A DNA stretch of 64,000 bases, taken from positions 558,001 through 622,000 of the forward strand of contig JAGPNK010000006.1 of NCBI GenBank assembly GCA_020746835.1, in the 5' to 3' direction. Positions 53,534 through 64,000 of this stretch are shown one piece after another. The notes beneath the pieces were generated by a model that made no database searches, was not told the origin of the DNA, and saw nothing but the letters and a program-made list of their open reading frames with translations. Made by a program: the position numbers and the translations under genes. Numbering within the stretch: the stretch's first letter is position 1; each line of letters begins with the position of its first letter. Origin of the DNA: Stachybotrys elegans. Taxonomy: Eukaryota > Ascomycota > Sordariomycetes > Hypocreales > Stachybotryaceae.

Positions 53534-54548
53534 TTAGAACCTCTTTACAAAAGCTGCCTCCCCATCCCGCATGGCCTCCCCATGCGCACTGTCCGGGACA
53601 CCGTCAAATCCATGCGGTGACTCTGGGTACGTGACGAACTCAACATCAACTCCAGCCTCCCGCATCCGGTTCGCGTAAGCCTCGCACTCTCCGAGAAGAA
53701 TATCGAACTCGCCAACACCGATATGAGTAGGCGGCAGGCCCTTAAGATCCTTGGCCCTTGCCGGCGCAGCATAGCACGGCGTGTTGTCGTCGTTGCGCTC
53801 GCCTACACGGTCCTCAGGTCAGCTCGAAACACAGGAACAAAAAGGGGGAAGAAGAAGGGGATGCAGGGCCTCCCTTACTCTTGTCCAGCCCACCCATGTA
53901 GGCCTTCCACACCATCTGGTTCTGATGCACAGACCATGACACATACAAAGCCCAGTACGGGTTCGCCTGCGGGCTGGCCTGATCATCCAGCGTAGGATAC
54001 CGAAGCAACGCACCCGCAATGGGCGGACTCAAGCCCCGGTCCCGCGCCAGAAGCACCGTGCCCGCGGCGACGGCCCCGCCCGCGCTGACGCCCGCCACGA
54101 CGATGCGCGCCGCGTCGACGTTGAACTCGCCCGCGCTCTGCTGCAGCCACCGGATGGCATCGTAGGCATCCTCCACGCCCGCCGGGTAGGGGTTCTCGGG
54201 CGCGAGGCGCCACTGCACGGCGAAGACCTGCGTGGCGCTGCGCTGCGCAAGCGAGGCGATGAAGCCGCGGCTCGACTCGATGCTGCCGCCCACGAAGCCG
54301 CCGCCAAAGAGGAAGACGACGGCTCTGCTGGCGGGTGCGCCGGACGGCTCCTCGGCGATAGCCTGCGGGAGGAAGCGGCGCACTTCGATCTCGTGGCCCG
54401 AGATTGACGACGAGGGGGCGTGATGCGTCGATTCACGCATGCCGGCGGGCCAGGGGAAGGCGTCGCCGAGTTGCTTCATGACGACGGTGGCTGCGGTGCG
54501 GACGTCTTGGAGCTCAGGGGTCAGCTCCATGTTGCCTGGCTTGACCAT
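53534..54548 (-). CDS. alpha/beta hydrolase, esterase/lipase of the HSL type
   Basis: Two exons, 54548-53879 and 53802-53534, give 312 aa. The fold and catalytic residues are those of the hormone-sensitive-lipase (abhydrolase_3) group: RAVVFLFGGGFVGGS (75-89), VQWRLAPENPYPAGVEDAYDA (a block diagnostic of the group), nucleophile motif GVSAGG with Ser155, Asp257 in GEFDILLGE and His287 in SPHGF. The family oxyanion motif HGGG is here FGGG (Phe81 in place of His), a visible departure. No signal peptide, so probably cytosolic; likely a carboxylesterase acting on short-chain esters or lactones. The intron is 76 nt with a CTGACC branch site and a TAG acceptor. Confidence 0.9.
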
Positions 54549-55257
54549 GGTGATAGAAGGGCGAAGTATGGATAGTGCTGCTGTGGGATGGCTTGTGTAT
54601 CGTGTATGGAATCGGTGAACAGTTTCGACGAGCGAGATGCAGGCTTAAATACACTTGGTAGTTGTTCCACGGCTCGACCTCGCTTGGCTACACTATACCT
54701 AGTCGTTGTCTGTAAGCCAAAACAAAGATCAAAAATAAGCATACTGCATAGCACTGACGTATCCGTACCTCGTTATTAATAATTATTCACGCGATAGGTT
54801 CGTCGTCCACCGAGTCCGTAAAGGAGGAGGAGGAGGCGACCCACCGACGCCAGGGGGGAGCCTCGCAATTCCGCGGACCGCCATCGAATCCTTGGTCCAC
54901 ACACAGCCTGTGCTCCATCCTGACAAGGCAATCAATCAATCAATCAACTCCAACCGGCCCCGGCAGTTCCGCGCCCGCACCGCCTTTCTCTTTTTTGCCA
55001 TCACGGCGGCCAAAGTCCGTAAAATCCGTGGCGACTTCGAGGACTGATCAGACTTCGAGGGTTGATCATGAATGGACAACTGCGGATCAAACTGACGTCC
55101 CAGAGTTCAGGTTCAGTAACATGAATGCTGTGCTTCTGATTCCCAAAAATGGTTACTATATACAGTGCACAGGACAGCAATGTCAGAGGGGATAATACAG
55201 CTCATCAGCTTCGATGAGATTCACATTCCGTTGGCCGCTCCTCGTCTCGGTACACTC
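54549..55257. other. intergenic between the esterase and zinc-finger regulator genes
   Basis: 708 nt: promoter of the minus-strand esterase and 3' flank of the minus-strand regulator. An AT-rich piece ATTAATAATTATTC lies at 54773-54787, and a CAAT repeat at 54929-54947. No gene. Confidence 0.4.
54929..54947 (+). repeat. CAAT tetramer repeat
   Basis: Four full CAAT units and a partial fifth in non-coding sequence upstream of the esterase gene. Confidence 0.85.
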
Positions 55258-58200
55258 TCATGCCATGGCCGTTTCTGTCGTCAGCCGCCCCATGGACATC
55301 CTGTCCCTCGGCTTCTGGACGAGTTCCGCGTAGCCATCCAGGCTGAGTCCCATGACCTTGACCATGTCAAAGATGTGCGTGCCCTTGAAAGTCTCGGCCC
55401 ACAGCTTCACAACCGCGCCCGCCAGCTGCCTCAGCCTTGCGCTGTCGCTCGTGGCCATCTCCATGTGGCTCGCCCCAGGCCCGGGCCCGGAGAGCGATGG
55501 ATCTACCGGCACCGCGAACTCTGTCTCGTCCAGCATCCGCCGTACCATCTCGAGCAGGCTCTTCTCCTCGGGAGACGCAGGTGGATCGGACGGCGTGATG
55601 GATGCCAGGGTCAATAGCCATTTGGCCAAGAGGATGGCGCATTCGAAATTGCACACTATTCAAGTTAGCCACGCTATGGTAATGGGTGACGGGGTATTGG
55701 CCTACGTGAATGCTGGATGCTCCATTCCGCCGACTTTGTCCTGGCCACATAGTTCACTCCTGCTTTGACCAGCATGGAAAGGGCGTGTATTGCTTGGAAG
55801 ACGGCCCGGTGCAGCCTCAAACTTCGCGATAGCATGGGCGTCGCGCCCAATGCAGAGGCAATCATCATCGTATCTCTTGTCTCCAATGCCCTGCTCGGCG
55901 GTATATCCGTGTATAGTCGAATGTACGCGAGGCGCAAAAGGGCTGTTGCGTTGTATGCCAGAGCGCCATTCACTGGATCGGCGCCCGAGAACTGTCCAGA
56001 CTCGGCACTTCGCAGCTGGTGGCGATGCTCGAAACTCGTCTGCCAAACCCGGAGCGCCTGGGTCACGTCCTCCACGTCCTCTGGCTTCAATGTACGGTGC
56101 ACGTCGTATGGCGCCCCTGCTGCTATGGAGGTCTGCTTCAAGAGGTAAATGTGTTGGATCAGCGCATGAATCAGCACATAGTTCCCTAGTGATGAGAGGT
56201 GGGTTGGAAGTGGCTGGCTCGATCTGCCAAAAAGTCGGGAGAATGCCTCGTGTACTGTGATTTCAGTGACTGGCGTTGCCTGGCGAAGATCCTGCCACTG
56301 CCAAGCACTCTCCGCCCTCCACAGTCGTGATCGCAGTGGCAGGTAGAGGTTGAGCTCCGAGGTCAGTAGGAGAGGGGGCATGTCGTATGCTGTACTGCAG
56401 AGATTAAAGAAACAGAACGCAATAAGCTTGGTCCGTATCGCACTCTCGTGACGGATCCATGCATCCCAATCGGTCAACGAACCCGGGCTTGTATCTACCG
56501 AGAGGCCCTCTTCGCGGATGAGTATGGCGAGGTTGCCCTGGAGCGAAAGAGCGTCGTGTAGAATAGTCTTGGCGCCCCAAAGTCCGACAGCGAATAGGAG
56601 GAGGACTGTCTGTATCGTCTCGAGCCGAGCTTGGGGGGTGTTTAGCGTGCTTTAGATGGCGTTAGCATCAAGGTGCAAGCAGATTTTATCCATCAACTCA
56701 CTAAGGTTCTCGATGTGTGTCCTGCGTGATTGGCCTCTCCGACTGAGCCGAGGCGAAAGAGTGGCGGTATGTTGCGCTTGGGGACGGTCTGGTCGAATGG
56801 GGACTGTAGGCAGCGGCCGTCGGAAGAAGTGCGTGGACCTCGGACATGTGTCTTCGACGGATCTGCTCCATAGCAACGGCCTTGGCTGCGTACCACAGAG
56901 CATATCCGCGATTGTTCTCGAAGCGATACTGCGCCCCAACGGCTAGAATAGCAAGTAAAAGTTCCGGAGCGATTTCGGCGGGCGAGAGCGTTGGAAGGTG
57001 CAAGAAAGGCAGATGCTCATGGAAACCGCTAATATAACCCTCCAGGAATCGCATGAGGGTGTGGCGAGATGGAAAGACAAAGTCTGGCGGTAGGACAGCG
57101 GAGAACTCATCGAGTCGACTCTTGATGACGGCGTGGTCGTTGACGGATATGCGGTGAGAAGAAGCACGAGAAAGATCATCCTGCATCCGAGATCCCGAGT
57201 CGGAGGATTCTCTGGGGTCCGGGGCCAGAGAGCCGAACCGAGACGGCATCACTGACGAAGGCTTCGATGGACCACGCTGATGCAGAGTGCCCGGCGAACG
57301 TGACCAGGGATTAATGTCAGGGTCCAGGTGAGGAGGGAGAAAGTGCGGAGAAGCCCCAAACTCGTCGAGAAAGATGTTGTAGTCCTCAAATGCGCTCTGC
57401 TGAGGCTGGGGGGCGTAGCCTGAGGATAGGACATGCGACTCCTCGCGCGGACGGTCTTGGTACCCTCCCGTCGCCTCCGCATAGGGCTTGGTTGTCGCAT
57501 GGTTCGGAGGCGGAGGCGGCAACTCAGCCATCATGGGCGGCATGGGGTTCACTTCACTAGCGAGCGCCGCATCCGACAGCAAGTCGAGATTGCAGGCTGC
57601 TGCCCGGGAAGACACCCTCGGGTCCTGGGCGAGGGAAACCGGAGGTCCATGGTTGAGGGGATGCTGGTACTGAGTTGGCGAGATTTGCTGTGCGTGCGGC
57701 TGAGGCTGTGACTGCGTGGTTCTTCGGATTCCAATGGTGTCCTCGATGACACTCGAGTCAGACAGCGAGGGCTTGTGTATGGCTGCGCCAGTAGAGAGTT
57801 TTCGAGGTCGGCTGTTCTCTTTGCTGCCCTCGTTGAGGTGGACCAACTTCTCGTGTCGAACGAGGAGGTCGCTGATGTTCATGTAAGCAGAGGCTTCCCA
57901 AGGCCGGAGAAGACGGCGTTGCCCAACGGGGTGGATACGAATGCGATGGGGAGGAGAGAACGCAAGTTGGAGATAGTAAATGGTATAGCGGCTTGGTAGG
58001 CAGCAGATGCGTATAGGGGCGAACAATAAGACGGGAGCAACAAACTGGCCAAGCAGAACCAGCTGAGTGGGTTTGCGGGAGGGGTGGGAGGGAGGGAAGC
58101 TGGAGGGAGTTGAGTGGTGGGATTGGTGTGGGAGGACTGTAGGGATGGTGGATGGTTGGATGGAAGGGAAGCAAGCTGATTCCCCCAGGCGGCCCAGGTG

Positions 58201-58624
58201 GTCCAGGTGGTTCAGGTGGTCTTGGGGAGATGCGAAAGAGAAGGACAAGGGGAACTCACCGTCGTCCAAATGTCTTGCCGCAGTGATCCCAGTTGCATGA
58301 AAATGGCTTCTCCTTGGTATGTGTCCTCTCGTGTCGTTGAACATGCTCCACGCGTCTATCATCCGCGGAATCAATATAAGTAACGGGACACGGAATACGG
58401 AGGTAGATGTCTGTGGCTCTTGAGGGCGAGCCCACAGCGGCCATATGGGGTGGAGGTGGGAGAGGGGTCTTGGGGGGGTGTTTTGGAACTCACCTAAAGC
58501 GCTTACTACAGTATTTGCAGGGCAGTGTCTTTGGTTTCTGAGGACGAATCTCGCCGCCATTCTCAGCTGCAAGCGGGCCGGCTGAGTGCGTAGGCGCACT
58601 CTCCATGGTCTGCATAGACAACAT
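55258..58624 (-). CDS. C2H2 zinc-finger regulator with Fungal_trans domain
   Basis: Five exons, 58624-58494, 58355-58260, 57871-56702, 56649-55706 and 55655-55258, give 912 aa. Two C2H2 fingers are rebuilt by splicing: finger 1 C36-x2-C39 ... H52-x3-H56 and finger 2 C64-x4-C69 ... H82-x4-H87, with linker TKEKPF. Introns cut through both fingers. A disordered Pro/Gln/Ser-rich region follows, then the Fungal_trans middle-homology region (about 370-700: YISGFHEHLPFLHLPTLSPAE, LLLAILAVGAQYRFENNRGY, LETIQTVLLLFAVGLWG, IREEGLSVDTSPGS, WIRHESAIRTKLIAFCFFN). This pairing marks Adr1/Klf1-like nuclear transcription factors; targets are unknown. The frame has ATGs at 58624, 58615 and 58606; the first is used here. 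Intron 2 is 388 nt, long for this genome. Confidence 0.9.
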
Positions 58625-59383
58625 GATAGCTGTGTCTTGGAACAGGGTGCTGGGCGGGTGGCGGGCTTCGCTTGATGTTGGCAGCTGAATGCTGCGTACT
58701 GGGGGGTTGGTAGGGAAGAGAGTTAACGGTTAGCCGACAGCCAGGTGACCCAGGCAGGCTGGCGTTGAGCGGTTGAGGAGAAAACCAAGGCAGTCCTATC
58801 TCATCTGTAACCCCCAAAGTGGGGGAGGAGATGGAGATGTTCTTCTGGGTGAGGGCAGATTGTCGAGAGGCGAGTTGGAGTTTCGGGGGAGGAAGCCAAG
58901 TTGTGGGGGAGAGACGAGGGATGAGTATCTCCGTGGATGAATACGGAACATGCAATTAGGGGAGAGTGGGCAAACCCTTAAGTGCAGTTCGGAGACGGGA
59001 TGGGCGAGGCAAGGTGTGATATGTTGGTCGGCTTGGAGAACGAAGGCAAGGAGGGGAAAGGTTGTGACCCGGGTGAATCGTTTTGCGGAGAAAGGGTCAA
59101 ACGAGAAGGACAGTACAAGAGCTTACGCCCCCCAAGAATGGACGCGTGAATTGGAGGGATCAGGGCTGAACGAGGACACGGGTAAGACGTGACAGCTCAG
59201 GCTCGAGTCGAGAAGGAGTGAGGAGGAAGGGGAAGAGAAGCAAAGCAGAATGATGATCAAGAGTCAAGTCCGGTTGGGGAGGAGGAGAAGAGTGGATCGA
59301 GGAGACGAGGACCAGGAGTAGGTATAGAATGATCTACCTGGGCAGTTCTTGGTTGGTCGCGTGGGATTGTGCAGAAATGGAGG

Positions 59384-59405
59384 GTGTGTATGTGTGTGTG
59401 TGTGT
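59384..59405 (+). repeat. TG dinucleotide repeat
   Basis: Mostly TG units with one TA interruption, in the upstream flank of the zinc-finger gene. Confidence 0.85.
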
Positions 59406-59925
59406 CGGGAATCGTCTGCGGCTCTCAGATGGGACGGTCCAGGTTCAGCCGAGGGAAACACCCGACGAAAGCACAATGGCAGAGACCAAGAGGCAACAGA
59501 AGAAGGCGGGGGAGAGCAGCTAAGGAGGACCAGGGGTCGCCTGAACTTGAAGGGGGAAGCCGGTCTTGAAGCGAAGTGGGTTGATCCAGGTTGAGCTGGG
59601 TTGAGCTGGGTATGGCTTGGCAGGGCAGCCTCAAGCCAGCTGGTGAGTTACGTGGGAAGGATTCGAAATTCAGGCCGACTAAACACAGTCAGGAAAAAGA
59701 AGCGGCAAAAGCAAGCAAAAGTAAATAGCTAGATGGGGTAAGAAAGATACGGAGTGAGGCGGAGGAGGATAATAATTGGGGACATCCAGGGAGGAAAGAA
59801 GGTGCGTTTGTGTATGACGGAAAGGGAAGCTTGGGGGGCATACAAGGTGATACAAGGGGATACCAGGGGGTGGCAGGAGAGGAGAAAAGACTCAATCAAT
59901 CATGTCGATGCTTGCGGGAAAGGTT

Positions 59926-59954
59926 GGAGGGGAGAGGAGGGGAGGGGAGGGGAG
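59926..59954 (+). repeat. GAGGG minisatellite
   Basis: Tandem GAGGG units with one GAGAG variant; purine-only strand, a candidate for triplex or quadruplex structure. Confidence 0.8.
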
Positions 59955-62900
59955 GTTTGTTGATCTAGGCTATAATTATCTTGGCCTGGTGTCTTTACAT
60001 GGGAAGTATAAACAAAAGGCGAATAGCGAGGCAGGGTAGAGATGGGGATAGATGGGTGGAAGGGCAGCATCTCGTCCCAATGGCAGACCGGGAATAACAA
60101 GACAAGACACGGGGATGGCGTTGTGGCAGCGATGGCAGCTGTCGGGCCCAATGCTGTAGCTGGGGCGGTGAGAACACAACCCGACTCAGGTAAGGTAAGG
60201 AAAGGAAGGTGTCCAACAATGTTGATGAAAAGTAACGACGGAATGGAGGGTGTGTGTGGAGGAGGAACGAGTTCCTTGCCCGGATGGAATGGGGATAAAT
60301 GGTCTCCAAAATGGCACGAGAAACATGGGATGGGACAAAACATACCCCGGGGAATGGCTATAGCAGATGGCTTAATTATGTCCGCGTCGTTGCAAGCAAG
60401 AAAGGTCGGCGGCCAGCGGGTTCGGGACAAGGATAGGATGGACACTTTTGATGGCGGCGGGTGGAGGAGAAAGTAGGAGAAGGAGGAGGACGAGAGGAGT
60501 AGGAGGAGAAGCAGGAAGAGGAGAAACAAGCGACAACAAAGACGCACTCGTGGTGGGAGGTGGGAGAGGAATTGCGGGGTGTTTTTTCGGACAGTGGGGA
60601 CGCCTGGAGTCGCTCTCCTCCTCGGCTGGCTAGGGTGGAAAGAGCGTGACAGGGAAGGTGCAAAGTCCCCCACGGGGCAATCTGGGGTCAACTCCGCATT
60701 GGAGTAGCCGCTACAGCCACTGAAAGCTTCTTGCAATTACCGAGCTAGCCAAACACCATCCGAACAAAAATGAAAATGTACATGTAAATGTAAATGAAAA
60801 CAAAAGACCCGAACTGGAAACCCATTGGGTCCCTGTCGAGCTCGCCTGGCCAGGCTAATCCGGTTCAATACAAGCGACAGATGACAGGTGCCCCCCTCCC
60901 AACCAGCCAACCCCTTCCTCTTCTCCTCTCCTCCATCCATCCATCCATTCATTTATGTATGTGCCATCGCGGGCATCGGCAGCATCATGATGACCTCCTC
61001 CCCCCCATGGGGTAGACCAAAGGCAATGCAACGGCAGATGGGCAAAGGAGAAGGTGATCAGCGCTCGACCGGAACAAGCCTCCAACTCACTCGCCCAGGC
61101 CCATTTCCGGATTGGAACGCTTAAAACACGCCTCGACCACAGGGATCGTTGGACAGGTAGCATCGCAGTGGGACAGGCAAACCACCCGGGCTTCCTCCGA
61201 CTCTGGTTGCCCCCTCTTCCTGCTTGCTTTCCTTGGTCGATCGTCGGGGAGAGGGCTGGGCGCTTCTCCAAATTCTTCACCTGCCGGCTTCAACAAGCTC
61301 TCTACCTGACACGTGCCGACGCGGACCGTGGCTCTTGCTTTCCTTTAGAGCGACGACAACGACTCGGGAGTTGCGTCAGTTAGTTAGTAGGTGCTCCCTC
61401 CGCCCGCTTCGGTCGCCAATGTCCGAGAGCCCAAGCTCGTCATATTCTGCCCGTGGCGTCTCCCGTTAGCTGTGTACTTATGATATGACGGGTATTAGCA
61501 CGCGACAACGCCAAATCCCGAGGGGCAGCAGGGCACGGGTTCTCCCCGGGGCACAGAATCATGACGTTGCAAGGAGGAAATACATACAACAAAAGATGGC
61601 CCATGTCACTCCATGGCTCCCATTCGGCCAAGGATGCCATGCTGCTTGGCCAGGGCCTTTTTCGGGATTCTGCATGCTCGTGCCGCTCCAGCTCAACAAA
61701 AATGCCCGGTCGGGTCAAATAGCGCAGCCAACCGAGCCGAGTCCATCCACTGCCCTCTTTCGCCTGTGATGCCTGTTCCTGCCCGTTCCTGCCCCTTCTC
61801 CCTCCTGCCGTGCTGGTGCCCGTGCACGCTCCTTCCTCCCCCCTCCCCTTGCCCTTTCCAGCTTCTATGTACCTCCGCACACGCCCCCCTGCCTTCTCCG
61901 TTTATCAACACGACGTTGAAATGGGAAACCCAAGATTCATTACAAACAATCCGCCCAGCCCAGCCGCACCGCTCGATCTATGCGAGTCCAGCTATGTCAT
62001 CGCCATATATCAAGCCATAAAACACAAGACAACGCATCCCTCACTTTTCCCCCTACAAGTCACTGAAGGAGGGGAGGGGATCGCGCGCGCGCCCCTCTCC
62101 GGGCCTGCCACTGTCCACGCTTACCAGCTTTTGGGCGCCCGAATCTAACCTTCCGTGGCCACGTCACAATTCCTCAATCACAAACGCATCCAAGCACCAG
62201 CCAGCCGGCCGGCCAGAGCCTAACCTCACGCTGCGAGCCAAGACGGAAACAGTTTGCATTGGACCACTGCCATGGCCTCCGAGGAGCACAGCCCTGCATC
62301 GTGGGTGCTTCTCGCCAGGCGGAATCTCTGCCGCCATCAGATCGCGTGCCCAAGCCATCCTCAGCTGCTGCGCCGTTAGGCAACGGCTTTGCTGAGATTT
62401 GGGACACATGCCTGCCGTGGACATGGGCTCTAGCGCCTCCAGGCAGCCCGTCGATCCTCCTCTTCTTCTCCTCCCCCACGGGTATAACCCCAATATCCCC
62501 GCACGCTGAACGCTCCTAGCGATGACATACTAAGCCCCTCTCGGGCTGCCAAGGGCGCTGCTTTGGTTCCTTTGCCTTCTGCTGCCGCCTTTGATCTTTG
62601 CACAATTGTTGGCTGTTGGCCTGCTAACCTGAGGGAAGACGACCATCCCATGGTTCCGACTGCTGTTTCCGGTTGTCTCGGAAAGCCGCTCCCTCGTTCC
62701 GGCTGTCAACTCAGAAAGGAAGAGGAGCGTCTGATACCGGATGTTCCGCACAGCAACCACATCGTACGTCCATCTATGTACTGTGCGCCTGCAGCCGCCG
62801 CCTCTCTTCACACCTCGGTTCCTAGCCCCCAAGGTCCTGGAGAGTCCTCACAGACCGTTGGGGTTTCATCAAGGGGAGAAAGAGGAAAAGGGGGGACACG

Positions 62901-63956
62901 GAGAACAAAATTCACAAACGTCTCCGTATTCTCTCCCACCGCATCCCTATGCACGTTACGGTGCTCAGACGTTACCGTAGCATCCAGCCAATCCACCACC
63001 CTCAAAATTCCCGAGTGATGCGGGTGAATCTGTGTCCAGATTTTCCCCAGCCGTCCAGTTGCCGCTCCGCGAAAAGCGGTGCCGGCCCAGATCAAGGTCG
63101 CACATATCAGGGGACCCATCGAAATGCAACGTCCTAAAATAAGACTTCACAGGCGGAGGCTGCCCAAAGCTGGAGAGCCAAGCGGTGAGCCTTCTACTCT
63201 ACCGTCCAAAAGTGCTACGAGCTGTCTCGACTATGGTGTATGTGGTGTGCATTCTAATAAGCAGAGCTTCGTAAAGGCAACACGATGATCCATCTTCCAC
63301 TATATCCCCCTCCTTTCTTATATCCCGACACCCACTACATAAGACTCCTACATGTACAAGCCCAAACCACTCGTGACCTTACTGGTGACGCCCGACTACC
63401 TGTAGTGCATGGCCACATCTCGCAGCCTGGCCGCAGCCAGCAGGGTCCGTGGATCTGATTCGAGGAAGTCATATCCCGAATCACGGCTGTCACTGTCCGC
63501 CGTCTCCCTTTTCGTCCCTGCCCAAGTAGGTCCCACGCAGCAGATAGTTTGGCAGCTGTTGTGGCTTGGTGACTCGAGGCTTCTCTCCTCACAAGCCTGG
63601 ACATGGACATTCCCTGATTCTTCAGTTCATGGCTCACACGAACGCGTACAACAAACAACACATGTAGAACATGATATCAAGAGGCAGGGCATAGATGTGG
63701 TTTGCCTTGCGCACTGGCTGAAACCTCGACACATCACCATCCTTCTTCTGCCATTCCATCAGCACACACTATCCGGCCGGTCTCGAACAACCCGGCACCT
63801 ACGTTGCATCTCCCCTCTCGGCTGTCAAAATCTGACAAGTCTCTTTAAGTATACGTCCCACACACGGTCCAGAACGAGGAGGCTTGCAGCTGCACATATG
63901 GCATGACAAGAAGTCCCAGAAGGGAGAAACTTCCCACTCACATATGCAGCCGCCCC

Positions 63957-64000
63957 CTTTTCCCTCTCCCCTTTCCCTCTCCCCTTTCCCTCTCCCCCTC
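63957..64000 (+). repeat. 13-nt pyrimidine minisatellite at the window edge
   Basis: About three units of TTCCCTCTCCCCT run to the end of the window, so the array may continue outside. Confidence 0.8.

Larger units (their letters stand above)
58625..64000. other. 5.4 kb gene-free, low-complexity flank
   Basis: Upstream of the minus-strand zinc-finger gene. From 58625 to about 60640 the + strand is strongly purine-rich, so the sense strand of the regulator gene is CT-rich; this part probably includes its promoter and leader. TG repeats (59384-59405), GAGGGG repeats (59926-59954) and CCAT repeats (60932-60950) are present. From 61 to 64 kb the + strand becomes pyrimidine-rich with short frames only. 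No frame has recognisable similarity. Confidence 0.45.

Noticed and set aside
62563..63119. Opposed frames of 151 and 103 codons near the right edge
   Set aside because: Overlapping on both strands, Ser/Pro-rich and with no motif; no splice model improved them.

Overview
The window is nuclear DNA of a filamentous ascomycete (Pezizomycotina), most likely a sordariomycete. The evidence is the many 44-90 nt introns with GT...AG ends and CTAAC/CTGAC-like branch points, single-gene transcription units, CT-rich upstream regions, and proteins that read as filamentous-fungal orthologues (CreC, CreD, 2EXR, C2H2/Fungal_trans regulator). Order and species cannot be fixed from sequence reading alone. I support 21 protein genes; exon joins were worked out by hand from splice signals, reading phase and family similarity. 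I found no tRNA, rRNA, CRISPR array or intact transposon.

Layout. 1-2.9 kb: no gene. 2.9-4.5 kb: a BAR/PH protein of the Slm1/Slm2 type (-). 6.1-8.1 kb: arrestin CreD (-). 8.1-12.3 kb: gene-free. 12.3-14.6 kb: WD40 protein CreC (-). 16.1-24.6 kb: housekeeping block with mitochondrial Rho GTPase Gem1 (+), mRNA cap methyltransferase Abd1 (-), proteasome subunit Rpn7 (+) and alanine aminotransferase (-). 24.6-27.1 kb: gene-free. 27.1-42.8 kb: 2EXR protein (-), mitochondrial ribosomal protein bL33m (+), a large unrecognised coiled-coil protein (-), a small single-pass membrane protein (+), nucleolar Enp2 (-) and Mediator Med13 (+). 43.4-46.1 kb: two unrecognised proteins, one of them doubtful. 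46.4-54.6 kb: accessory-looking block with an F-box protein (-), cytochrome P450 (+), nitronate monooxygenase (-), an uncharacterised fungal-family protein (+) and an esterase/lipase-type hydrolase (-). 55.2-58.6 kb: a C2H2 zinc-finger regulator with a Fungal_trans domain (-). 58.6-64 kb: gene-free, low-complexity.

Functional themes. Three genes belong to carbon-regulation machinery: creC and creD, which in Aspergillus act in ubiquitin-dependent carbon catabolite repression, and MED13 of the Cdk8 module. creC and creD are adjacent genes on the same strand. From creC to the esterase the genes alternate strand almost perfectly, giving divergent promoter pairs and tightly spaced convergent pairs (27 nt between two stop codons at 53.5 kb, 121 nt at 50.7 kb). 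The P450, nitronate monooxygenase, hydrolase and regulator could form a small catabolic or secondary-metabolic neighbourhood, but there is no backbone synthase and this is inference. I did not find a wholly new system; the best leads are the creC-creD linkage, several extremely short first exons, a hydrolase with an altered oxyanion motif, paired inverted GATA sites in the ENP2/MED13 promoter, and a few unrecognised proteins.
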